The position numbers and the translations under genes are program-made. Of a DNA stretch of 7,830 bases, positions 1 to 6,359 are shown piece by piece. The notes beneath the pieces were generated by a model. It was not told where the DNA came from and did not search any database. It saw only the letters and a list, made by a program, of their open reading frames with translations. Source of the DNA: an uncultured Campylobacter sp. (lineage in GTDB: Bacteria > Campylobacterota > Campylobacteria > Campylobacterales > Campylobacteraceae). The stretch lies in assembly GCF_937997405.1 (NCBI RefSeq), contig NZ_CALKTL010000096.1, forward strand, positions 1 to 7,830. The letters are read 5' to 3'. Numbering within the stretch: the first letter of the stretch is position 1; each line of letters opens with the position of its first letter.

Positions 1-1
1 C

Positions 2-79
2 GCCCTGCCCGGTTTCATGGCACTTTCGGGCATGGCGCTCATCATCGTCGCGGGCACACTTGTGGCGAACCGAAAGTAG
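2..79 (+). CDS. EamA/DMT-family transporter, C-terminal end only (partial)
   Basis: An open frame enters from the left edge and stops with TAG at 77-79, giving 25 residues of hydrophobic helix that end in VANRK. This tail aligns residue by residue with the end of the next gene: both have LPG, then a small-residue-rich helix, then a short basic tail. It is therefore read as the last transmembrane helix of a paralogous drug/metabolite transporter. Only 6 bases separate its stop from the next ATG, so the two are probably co-transcribed, and two such proteins side by side could act as a pair. Everything upstream lies outside the window, so substrate and full length cannot be judged. Confidence 0.7.
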   Translation, partial: ALPGFMALSGMALIIVAGTLVANRK

Positions 80-85
80 CGTGCG

Positions 86-1018
86 ATGAAACAAAAATTC
101 TACTCCGCGTTTTGGCTGAAACATCTGGGCGTTTATTATATGCTCGTAGCGAGCTTTTATTTCGCGCTAAACGGCGCTTTGGCCAAGGTCATGGCGGAGC
201 GAATGAGCAGCGCCGAGATCGTGTTTTTCCGCAACGTCGTAGGCATCGCGATCGTGCTGTTTTCGCTACGGCGGGGAAAAAATCTGGGGCCGGGCGGCAA
301 GCCGTGGCTACTCGCATTTCGCGGTTTTATCGGCAGCTGCGGTATCTTAGCGACCTTTTACAACATCGCTCACATCGATCTTGGCACCGCTTTTACCTTC
401 CAAAAGACGGCGCCCATTTTCACCGCGCTATTTTCGGCGTTTTTCTTAGGCGAAAAGCTAAGCTCGCGCGGTTGGTTTGCGATACTGCTGGGCTTTGGCG
501 GGATTTTACTCGTCGTGCGCCCGCACATCGGCATCAGCGTAACCGATGCGGTGGGAATTTTCGGCGGCATGTGCGCGGGGCTTGCATACACGAGCGTGCG
601 AGAGCTTCGCAAACACTACGCCACCAACCTCATCGTGCTGGTCTTCGTCTCATCCGCTACCTTTCTAAGCGCGATGATGATGGCTGCGGGCTGGGCGCTC
701 GGTGATAGCGAGGTTAAAATTTTAGGACTTTTCAGCGGGGCAGATTTGGCGAGGCTTGCTTACTTCAACCCGCCAAGCCTTTTTGGCTGGGTGCTCGTGG
801 CGCTTCTGGGCGTCAGCGGGATCTACTTTCAAATTTACATGACGCGCGCCTACGCCGCTTCGCGCAAAGCGGGTATCGTCGCTGCGATCAGCTATAGCGA
901 CATCCTATTTAGCATGGCGCTAGGCATTATGCTAGGCGATCACCTACCCGGCCCTATCGTGCTAGCGGGCATCGCGGTGGTAATTTTAAGCGGAATTCTA
1001 ATCGCCCGCGAGCGCTAA
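86..1018 (+). CDS. EamA/DMT-family membrane transporter (RhaT/RarD type)
   Basis: The 310-residue protein is almost entirely hydrophobic, with about ten membrane helices arranged as two EamA repeats (roughly residues 15-145 and 150-307). This is the normal length and layout of the 10-TMS drug/metabolite transporter superfamily in the inner membrane. Typical family signatures are visible: the first helix with NGALAKV, the SSAEIVFFRN segment after it, the DLGTAFTFQKTAPIFTALFS stretch in repeat 1 and the AYAASRKAGIVAAISY stretch in repeat 2. Family members export amino acids, nucleosides, drugs or other small metabolites; the substrate cannot be read from sequence. The ATG at 86 lacks a clear Shine-Dalgarno sequence but lies 6 bases after the upstream paralogue's stop, so translational coupling is likely. 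A different frame open over 112-705 is a shadow of this gene. Confidence 0.9.
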   Translation: MKQKFYSAFWLKHLGVYYMLVASFYFALNGALAKVMAERMSSAEIVFFRNVVGIAIVLFSLRRGKNLGPGGKPWLLAFRGFIGSCGILATFYNIAHIDLGTAFTFQKTAPIFTALFSAFFLGEKLSSRGWFAILLGFGGILLVVRPHIGISVTDAVGIFGGMCAGLAYTSVRELRKHYATNLIVLVFVSSATFLSAMMMAAGWALGDSEVKILGLFSGADLARLAYFNPPSLFGWVLVALLGVSGIYFQIYMTRAYAASRKAGIVAAISYSDILFSMALGIMLGDHLPGPIVLAGIAVVILSGILIARER

Positions 1019-1179
1019 ATTTAAATCTAAATTTAAAACCAATTCAAACGCGGCATGAGGCTAAATTTAATCCGCGCCGCTCGCCTGCGCTAAATTTCAG
1101 CGATATAAAAGTCTTAAAAAGCTAAGATTGCGCTAAAGTTCTACGGTGTAGAAATATTTTTCGACGGATTTAAAATTTT

Positions 1180-1688
1180 ATGCATTTTATCGGTATCGAC
1201 ATCGGCTCTACCTCGTCAAAGGTCGCCGTTATGGACGAGCGCGGCAAATTTTGCGAGCTATTTTTGCTGCCAAGCGGCTTTAGCGCGGTCAAGGTCGCGC
1301 GGCAGATCAAGCAAAATTTAGAGCAAAAAGGTTACGGCGAGGGCTTCGTGACGGCTACGGGCTACGGGCGCGTCAGCGTGGAGTACGCGCAGCTTAGCAT
1401 GAGCGAAATTTTATGCCACGGCCTTGGGGCGCACTTTTTGTTTGAGCCCGACTGCACCGTAGAGGGCATGGGCGGGCAGGATACGAAGGCGATCAAGATC
1501 GAAAACAGCAAGCCCGCGGATTTTATCATGAACGACAAGTGCTCGGCGGGCACGGGCAAATTTTTAGAGATCAGCGCGGGTCGCCTGGGGCTAGAGCTAA
1601 GCGAAATTTACAAAACCGCCCGAAAAAATCCCGCGATTAAACTAAGCTCCCATGCACGATCTTTGCCGAGACCGTCCTCGCTAAGTGC
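1180..1688 (+). pseudogene. Truncated BcrAD/BadFG-type ATPase (2-hydroxyacyl-CoA dehydratase / double-cubane protein activase, YjiL-like)
   Basis: The reading frame from 1180 starts with the ATPase phosphate loop GIDIGSTSSKVAVMD. It continues with TGYGR (about residue 60), a helix like EILCHGLGA, the second nucleotide loop GMGGQDTKAIKI and the cluster-binding region FIMNDKCSAGTGKFLE. All belong to the activase family of about 250-260 residues, which use ATP to drive an electron from a bridging [4Fe-4S] cluster into a dehydratase or double-cubane partner. The expected SS(M)CTIFAE motif is broken. The frame reads SS up to 1650 and then nonsense, while CTIFAET appears in another frame from 1653, consistent with a lost base. 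The second cluster cysteine is thus out of frame, and the C-terminal ~80 residues (the second ATPase half with the TGG motif) are absent. Close relatives are E. coli YjiL and the reductase of double-cubane proteins. The frame itself stays open to 1824, but residues after about 157 are unrelated. Confidence 0.85.
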
Positions 1689-1981
1689 AAACAAAGGGCG
1701 ATCTGGTCGCAAATATCGCCGAGCGCTACCTCAAAATCCCATGCTCGGTGATGTATCAAAACGACGCCAGAGGCGATATTATAAAGGAATTTATCCACGA
1801 GTATCAAGCGGACGGCGTCGTTGACGTCGTGGGCTGCCACACCTACGCGACCCCGACAAACAGAATCAAAGAGGCTAGCCGCGAAGCGGGAGCGAACTAT
1901 ATGAGTCTGGAGACTGACTACTCCAAGCAAGACGTCGGGCAAATTCGAACGCGCCTAGAAGCGTTTATAGAACTGCTTTAA
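1685..1981 (+). pseudogene. C-terminal remnant of HgdB/YjiM-like double-cubane-cluster protein
   Basis: From about 1697 a third frame reads GDLVANIAERYLKIPCS, then NDARGDII, EYQADGVVDVVGCHTYATP and ETDYSKQDVGQIRTRLEAF before TAA at 1979-1981. This is the C-terminal third of the 2-hydroxyacyl-CoA dehydratase D / HgdB family and most resembles the YjiM/double-cubane-cluster branch. The cysteines in IPCS and GCHTY are those expected to bind iron-sulfur clusters. A full-length member has about 380-430 residues, so some 300 N-terminal residues are missing. A stop codon at 1682-1684 in the same frame and only a GTG at 1685 as a possible start argue against a functional product. The original order was presumably activase then dehydratase-like protein, joined here by an internal deletion. 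Its 3' end lies 71 bases before the next operon on the same strand. Confidence 0.82.
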
Positions 1982-2052
1982 GCGGGTAGCTCGAAATTTT
2001 AAAATGAAGAATTTTCTAAATTTAAAAACAAGCCAAAGAAAGGAGAGGTTAG

Positions 2053-2913
2053 ATGAAATTTAAAGAAGTAGACGTATCTCGTCGCGGCTTTTTAAAAGGA
2101 GCTTTGGCGGCAGCCACCATCGCCGGACCGGAAACGATGCTAGCAGGCTTCAAGCCGTTTAAGCCCGATTCACTGCAGGTTTGGTCGTGCGGAGGACTGT
2201 CCGAAGCATTTAACGAGCTAAACGCCGTTTATGAGTCGAGAACGGGGCACAATATCCAGTACACCGGCGCCTTTGCGGGTGCGCTCGGGAAGTCGCTGCT
2301 AGCCTTGCAGGGCAAGACGGAGGTTTTCGGCGCCCGCGTTTTGGAGCTCTCTCAAAAACTACGCAAGGCTGGCCTTAGCCTTCGCTTTAGACCGCTGTGT
2401 TTTACCGACTACGTCTTAGTGGTGCCGAAAGGAAATCCCGCGGGCATTCGCGATCTGAAGGATCTAGCAGAACCCGGCGTGCGGGTGATGCTGCCGCTAA
2501 GGGCTTCGCCTCCGGGTAGCGGACCGGTAAAGGGAATTTTGAAAAATTCCGGCCTTACTGAGCCGGTCATGAAAAATATGATCTCCAACGGAGCGTGCGT
2601 TATTACCATGATGTGCGATCTGGTAGATGGCAAGGGCGATGCGTCCATAATCGAAAAGCGCCTAACGACGCACGATAGGTTTAAAGACAAGATCGAATAT
2701 ATGCCTATCGACGAGAAACTCATCCCACCCGGGCCGCTTACCTTTACGCTAAATATCATGAAGTACGTAAAGGATGAGAAGCTTGCCGATGATTTTGCGG
2801 ACTTCGTCTGTTCCGTGGAGGGGCAGGAAATTTTCGAGCAGCACGGCTTTACCTCCATCCATTCGGCGCGCGGGCTTGAACTCATAGAAAGGTTTGGTGT
2901 AAAAGATGTTTAG
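2053..2913 (+). CDS. Tat-exported ModA-like periplasmic substrate-binding protein
   Basis: This 286-residue protein begins with a twin-arginine signal (SRRGFLK at residues 9-15, then an Ala-rich hydrophobic stretch to about 31). It continues as a type II periplasmic binding fold of the SBP_bac_11/ModA class: VWSCGGLSEAFNELNAVYE where ModA has its first ligand loop, a TEVFGAR segment, FTDYVLVVPKGNPAGIRDLKDLA at the hinge, and ASPPGSGPVKGIL. Family members bind molybdate, tungstate or other oxyanions for ABC importers. Export by Tat is unusual, since most binding proteins use Sec, and suggests folding or cofactor loading before export. No ABC permease or ATPase follows. Instead the gene overlaps a membrane iron-sulfur protein by 8 bases. 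The start is supported by a strong AAAGGAGAGG upstream. Ligand unknown; oxyanion binding is inferred from family only. Confidence 0.85.
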   Translation: MKFKEVDVSRRGFLKGALAAATIAGPETMLAGFKPFKPDSLQVWSCGGLSEAFNELNAVYESRTGHNIQYTGAFAGALGKSLLALQGKTEVFGARVLELSQKLRKAGLSLRFRPLCFTDYVLVVPKGNPAGIRDLKDLAEPGVRVMLPLRASPPGSGPVKGILKNSGLTEPVMKNMISNGACVITMMCDLVDGKGDASIIEKRLTTHDRFKDKIEYMPIDEKLIPPGPLTFTLNIMKYVKDEKLADDFADFVCSVEGQEIFEQHGFTSIHSARGLELIERFGVKDV

Positions 2914-3682
2914 TATCGTAAATATGGCAAAGATGAAAAAAGTCTCCAGGCTAACTAAAATTCGTCGTTTGGTGCAGCTGATTTTTATCGGCGCGATCGG
3001 GCAATGGGCGTATTACGGGATTTTTAGATGCCCATTTATCGTGCCTTTCGTAAACTGCCAATCCTGTCCGATCGTTACGTGCTGGGGGCGGATCGCGACC
3101 GTGTTTTTCAGCTTTTGGTTATTTATCCCCGTGCTGGTTATTTTCCTCGGGCGCGCGTTTTGCGGCTGGCTTTGCCCGGGCGGATTCGTCAATCAAATGC
3201 TGGGCAAATTTGCCGCTTTTAAGCTTAAGCTAAAAAATAACAGGAAGCTGCGATATGCGCAGATAGGCATGGTTTTAGCTGTTTTGCTTAGCGCAGGCGT
3301 GTATTTTATCTACGGCAATCCTCGCGTTATGATCCCTATCCGCACCAGCGACGAGTATCTAAACGCCGTTATCATGTCCTTTAAATTTTCCGACTGGTAC
3401 TGGGCAGTTCGCACTGCCGTAGTCGTAGGCCTCATCGCCGCATCCTTGATCGTCGCAAATTTATGGTGCCGCTTCGCCTGTCCTAGCGGCGGTATAATGG
3501 AGCTGCTGCGTAAAATTTCAATATTTCGCGTTTATAAAACGGATGCCTGCGACAACTGCAACGCCTGTTTGCGCAAATGCGAAATGGGCACTAGACCCGA
3601 CGAGATGAACTGCACGAACTGCGGCGATTGTATGGACGTTTGCCATGCGGGCGCCATCAAATTTGGAAGGAAAAAAGATTGA
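2906..3682 (+). CDS. NapH/YccM-like membrane 4Fe-4S ferredoxin protein
   Basis: The product has 258 residues with four predicted membrane helices (about 22-40, 62-82, 118-137, 166-187). Two CX3CP motifs follow helices 2 and 4 (FCGWLCPGG with C86/C90; WCRFACPSGG with C188/C192), the hallmark of the NapH/NosR/CcoG group of electron-transferring membrane proteins. The C-terminus carries two complete ferredoxin motifs CX2CX2CX3C (C215/218/221/225 and C236/239/242/246), predicted cytoplasmic. A further group of cysteines (C42, C51, C54, C59; NCQSCPIVTC) sits in the first loop, which should face the periplasm. The likely role is moving electrons between the membrane and cytoplasmic iron-sulfur chemistry, possibly for the NifB-like neighbour. 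The ATG at 2906 lies inside the end of the preceding gene with AAAGG 13 bases upstream; Met7 at 2924 is a weaker alternative. Confidence 0.88.
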   Translation: MFSIVNMAKMKKVSRLTKIRRLVQLIFIGAIGQWAYYGIFRCPFIVPFVNCQSCPIVTCWGRIATVFFSFWLFIPVLVIFLGRAFCGWLCPGGFVNQMLGKFAAFKLKLKNNRKLRYAQIGMVLAVLLSAGVYFIYGNPRVMIPIRTSDEYLNAVIMSFKFSDWYWAVRTAVVVGLIAASLIVANLWCRFACPSGGIMELLRKISIFRVYKTDACDNCNACLRKCEMGTRPDEMNCTNCGDCMDVCHAGAIKFGRKKD

Positions 3683-4509
3683 TGAATTTTTTCGCCAGGC
3701 CCTCCTTCGACAACCATCCGTGCTTTAGCAAAAAAGCGTCCGCGAGCTACGGGCGTGTGCACCTTCCCGTAGCGCCGCATTGCAATATCCAGTGCAATTT
3801 TTGCAACCGCATCTACGACTGCGCCAACGAAAATCGCCCCGGCGTAACGGGGAGGGTGCAGAGCCCGGACGAGGCCGCGCTATACGTGGAAAATCTATTT
3901 AAATTTAGACAGGATATCTCGGTCATCGGTATCGCAGGGCCCGGAGATCCTATGTGCGATGCCGACAAGACCCTAGCGACTTTTGAAAAATGCAAAGCCC
4001 GCTTCCCTCACGCCCTACTTTGCCTATCCACAAACGGCCTAGCTCTGCCCGAGCATGTGGACGATATTGTGCGTATCGGCGTGAGCCACGTGACGGTGAC
4101 CGTTAATGCCGTAACGCCGGGCGTGGGCGGCAAAATTTATGCGTGGGTACGCCACAAAAACAAAATTTATCGCGGCGAAGAGGGCGCTAGAATTCTTGGG
4201 GAGCGCCAAGAGGAAGGAATTCGCAAGCTAAAAGAAGCCCGTATGATCGTAAAGATCAATACGGTCGTAATACCTGGCGTAAATATGGATCACGTCCCGC
4301 AAATCGCGAAAAAAGCCAAAGAGTGGCAAGCCGATATCATGAACTGCATGGCGATGATCCCCGTGCATGACACCCCTTTTGCAAATATCAAATCGCCCTC
4401 AAACGAAGAAATTCGCAGCATGCGAAAGCTAATCGGCGGCTCCATTCATCAAATGACTCACTGCAGCAGATGTCGCGCCGACGCATGCGGCAAGCTTTGC
4501 GAGAAATGA
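3682..4509 (+). CDS. NifB-family radical SAM iron-sulfur cofactor protein, compact form
   Basis: This protein of 275 residues matches NifB throughout: HPC at 12-14, RVHLPVAPHCNIQCNFCNR with the radical SAM triad C34/C38/C41 (CX3CX2C), DCANENRPGVT with C47, VIGIAGPGDP at 81-90, LCLSTNGL with C114, VTVTVNAV, KIYRGEEGARILGERQEEGI, and the closing CSRCRADACG with C261/C264. NifB uses SAM to fuse two [4Fe-4S] clusters and insert carbide, giving NifB-co, the nitrogenase cofactor precursor. His12, C14, C47, C114, C261 and C264 correspond to residues proposed to hold those clusters. The C-terminal NifX-like domain of longer NifB proteins is absent, as in many archaeal forms. No nitrogenase genes occur here. 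I place the start at ATG 3682, sharing one base with the previous stop (TGATG) and preceded by GGAAGG; an in-frame ATG at 3628 lies deep in the upstream gene. Real target unknown. Confidence 0.92.
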   Translation: MNFFARPSFDNHPCFSKKASASYGRVHLPVAPHCNIQCNFCNRIYDCANENRPGVTGRVQSPDEAALYVENLFKFRQDISVIGIAGPGDPMCDADKTLATFEKCKARFPHALLCLSTNGLALPEHVDDIVRIGVSHVTVTVNAVTPGVGGKIYAWVRHKNKIYRGEEGARILGERQEEGIRKLKEARMIVKINTVVIPGVNMDHVPQIAKKAKEWQADIMNCMAMIPVHDTPFANIKSPSNEEIRSMRKLIGGSIHQMTHCSRCRADACGKLCEK

Positions 4510-4532
4510 AGACCTGCTTTTGCGGGTCTTTT
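4509..4532 (+). terminator. Rho-independent terminator of the NifB-like operon
   Basis: Immediately at the stop codon, AAGACCTGC (4509-4517) pairs with GCGGGTCTT (4522-4530) with one G-U pair, around a TTTT loop, and runs into a short T tract. This ends the three-gene unit that starts at 2053. Confidence 0.85.
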
Positions 4533-4584
4533 ATCCGGCGCAGGATACACGCTCTCATAGCGCACAAAATTTTATGTAGAGATT

Positions 4585-4612
4585 TAAATTTAGAATTTAT
4601 CTAAATTTAGAA
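4585..4612. repeat. AT-rich inverted and direct repeat in the intergenic gap
   Basis: TAAATTTAG (4585-4593) is an exact inverted partner of CTAAATTTA (4601-4609). TAAATTTAGAA also occurs twice as a direct repeat, 17 bases apart (4585-4595 and 4602-4612). It could be a hairpin or a paired protein-binding site. AAATTT words are common all through this genome, so chance is a real alternative. Confidence 0.4.
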
Positions 4613-4621
4613 CTAGCAAGC

Positions 4622-4640
4622 AGCCGATAAGCGGCTTTTT
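4622..4640 (+). terminator. Small terminator-like hairpin
   Basis: AGCCG (4622-4626) pairs with CGGCT (4632-4636) around a 5-base loop and is followed by TTTT. The stem is short. It could back up the terminator about 100 bases upstream or shield the following promoter from read-through. Confidence 0.4.
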
Positions 4641-4705
4641 GACAGCGACGCTTTTTTAAAATTTAAAAACAATTTTTAAATAATATTATTTTGCTTTTAT
4701 TTAAC

Positions 4706-4717
4706 TTTAGATATAAT
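4706..4717 (+). promoter_or_regulatory. Sigma-70 promoter of the flavoprotein gene
   Basis: TTTAGATATAAT contains a perfect TATAAT at 4712-4717 within an AT-rich upstream region with repeated T runs (4681-4705). This is the usual Campylobacter form, which lacks a strict -35 box. Transcription would begin near 4724, leaving a leader of about 50 bases. The leader has a small hairpin, ACCGT-ATA-ACGGT (4744-4756), just before the AAAGGAG ribosome-binding site at 4762-4768. Confidence 0.75.
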
Positions 4718-4773
4718 GCCCTCAAAATTAGGCATCTAAAAAAACCGTATAACGGTAAAATAAAGGAGACATC

Positions 4774-6324
4774 ATGGAAAACGTTTCAAGACGTGATCTG
4801 CTCAAAATGAGCCTAGTTGGCGCGGGTGCTTTAGCGCTCGGCTCCGTAAACGCAAATGCTGCGGTTAACGCTAAAGACGTCAAATTTGACGAGGAGTGGG
4901 ACGTAGTTATCGTTGGTTCCGGTTTTGCAGGACTAGCAGCTGGTATCACCGCAGCCGAAAAGGGCAATAAAGTCCTAATCCTAGAAAAGATGGGACGCGT
5001 AGGCGGTAACTCCGTAATTAACGGCGGAATTTTTGCCGTTCCAAACAGCGACAAACAAAAAGCAGAAGGCATCAAAGATAGCAACGAGCTATTTATCAAA
5101 GACTGCCTAAAAGCCGGCCGCGGTCTAAACCACGTGGATCTCATCGACACCATCGCTACTCGCGCGCAGGACGCATATAAACTAACTCTAAAATGCGGCG
5201 CTAAATACATAGATAAAGTTACTCACGCAGGCGGACACAGCGTACCTAGATCGCTTCAAACAGCTAACGGCTCGGGATCTGGTATCGTTCAGCCGATGGT
5301 AGAATACTTTAAAAACCTACAAGGCTGTGAGCTAAGACAAAGAGCTAAATTTGACGAATTCGTCCTAGGCGAAGACGGCGGCGTAGACGGCGTGATCATC
5401 AGAGAGGATTATAAATTTGATCCAAAGAGCCAGAAAGACGACGCCGAAAACACTACCGGAACTAAAAAGACTATAAAAGCTAAAAAGGGTGTAGTGCTAG
5501 CTGCGGGAGGATTTTGCCGCGACGTATTCTTTAGACAGGTTCAAGATCCATCTATCCTACCTACCACAGACAGCACCAACCACCCAGGAGCTACTGCGGG
5601 CGCTATGAAAGAGGCCTTTAGGATCGGCGCAACTCCAGTGCAGCTAAGCTGGATACAATTTGGTCCGTGGGCATGCCCTGACGAAAAAGGCTTTGGCGTT
5701 GGCTCTATGTTTAACGTAAACGGAAGCTTCCGCTACGGAATTTCAGTAGATCCAAGAACCGGCAAACGCTATATGAACGAGCTAGCAGACCGCCGCACCC
5801 GCTCTCAAGCTATGTTTAAAGTAATCGACGCAAAAGCGGATATCTATCCGATCAACTTCTGCGACGCCGAGGGCGTAAAAAATATGGTCATACCTGAGCA
5901 CTACACCAAACCGCTAGAATCAGGCGTACTAAAGAAATTTGAAACCCTAGACGAACTAGCTGCGGCTTATAAAATCCCTGCCGCAGAGCTAAAAAAGACA
6001 GTCGAGAGATATAATAGCTTCGTTAAATCAGGCAAAGACGAAGACTTTGGCAAACCTATGGATAAAACCACCACAAACGGCGTAGATATCTCTAAACCGC
6101 CTTTCTACGCTATGCGCGGTACGCCAAAACTTCACCATACCATGGGCGGTATCGATATCAATACCAAAGCTCAGGTTATCTCGCTACAAACAGAGATGCC
6201 TATCCCAAGACTATTTGCAGCAGGCGAGATCACGGGCGGCGTACACGGAGCTAGCCGCTTAGGTAGCGTGGCGATCGCAGACTGCCTCACATTCGGTATG
6301 ATCGCAGGAGAGAATATAGGCTAA
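4774..6324 (+). CDS. fccA: Periplasmic FAD flavoprotein reductase, flavocytochrome c / FccA family (non-heme subunit)
   Basis: This 516-residue protein has a Tat signal (SRRDLLK at 5-11, probable cleavage after ANA near residue 29). An FAD Rossmann motif GSGFAG follows at 48-53, and the body matches the flavin domain of Shewanella fumarate reductase Fcc3 and its urocanate and methacrylate relatives. Catalytic residues known from Fcc3 are present: the proton-donor arginine (NELADR, R340), the HHTMGG histidine (H455) and the substrate-binding arginine of GVHGASRLG (R495). The fumarate-clamping IQAHPT motif is replaced by IQFGPW (294-299), and the TEAVRG-type segment is changed, so fumarate is probably not the substrate. 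It carries no heme motif; heme is supplied by the separate cytochrome downstream, as in Wolinella fccABC, whose flavoprotein was linked to methacrylate reduction. A strong AAAGGAG precedes the ATG. Substrate unknown. The gene symbol follows Wolinella. Confidence 0.9.
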   Translation: MENVSRRDLLKMSLVGAGALALGSVNANAAVNAKDVKFDEEWDVVIVGSGFAGLAAGITAAEKGNKVLILEKMGRVGGNSVINGGIFAVPNSDKQKAEGIKDSNELFIKDCLKAGRGLNHVDLIDTIATRAQDAYKLTLKCGAKYIDKVTHAGGHSVPRSLQTANGSGSGIVQPMVEYFKNLQGCELRQRAKFDEFVLGEDGGVDGVIIREDYKFDPKSQKDDAENTTGTKKTIKAKKGVVLAAGGFCRDVFFRQVQDPSILPTTDSTNHPGATAGAMKEAFRIGATPVQLSWIQFGPWACPDEKGFGVGSMFNVNGSFRYGISVDPRTGKRYMNELADRRTRSQAMFKVIDAKADIYPINFCDAEGVKNMVIPEHYTKPLESGVLKKFETLDELAAAYKIPAAELKKTVERYNSFVKSGKDEDFGKPMDKTTTNGVDISKPPFYAMRGTPKLHHTMGGIDINTKAQVISLQTEMPIPRLFAAGEITGGVHGASRLGSVAIADCLTFGMIAGENIG

Positions 6325-6330
6325 TTTGCG

Positions 6331-6350
6331 GCGTCTTTCGGACGCTTTTT
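6331..6350 (+). terminator. Terminator between the flavoprotein and cytochrome genes
   Basis: GCGTC (6331-6335) and GACGC (6341-6345) form a stem around TTTCG and are followed by TTTTT. It sits 7 bases after the flavoprotein stop. It should end most transcripts and let the flavoprotein be made in excess over the cytochromes. Confidence 0.7.
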
Positions 6351-6359
6351 GCGGATTTT

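Noticed and set aside
112..705. Long open frame on the + strand overlapping the transporter gene
   Set aside because: Arg/His-rich composition with no recognisable domain; it is a shadow of the transporter frame in GC-rich sequence.
1104..1109. TATAAA as a -10 box before the activase remnant
   Set aside because: Plausible match but common in such AT-rich gaps, with no supporting upstream element; left unannotated.
2409..2885. 158-codon open frame on the - strand
   Set aside because: Antisense to the conserved binding-protein gene, no recognisable motif.
3628..3681. Upstream in-frame ATG for the NifB-like gene
   Set aside because: It would add 18 residues overlapping the ferredoxin motif of the previous gene; ATG 3682 has a better ribosome-binding site and the usual overlap.
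3682..4509. Evidence that the organism fixes nitrogen
   Set aside because: A NifB-like gene alone is not enough; no structural nitrogenase or nifEN gene is visible, and NifB-related proteins also serve other systems such as methylthio-alkane reductase.
4641..4657. GCGACGC followed by a T run as another terminator
   Set aside because: The possible stem has too few pairs and almost no loop.
4728..5210. 160-codon open frame on the - strand
   Set aside because: It covers the promoter and start of the flavoprotein gene antisense, has low-complexity Ser/Pro/Leu composition, and shows no domain.
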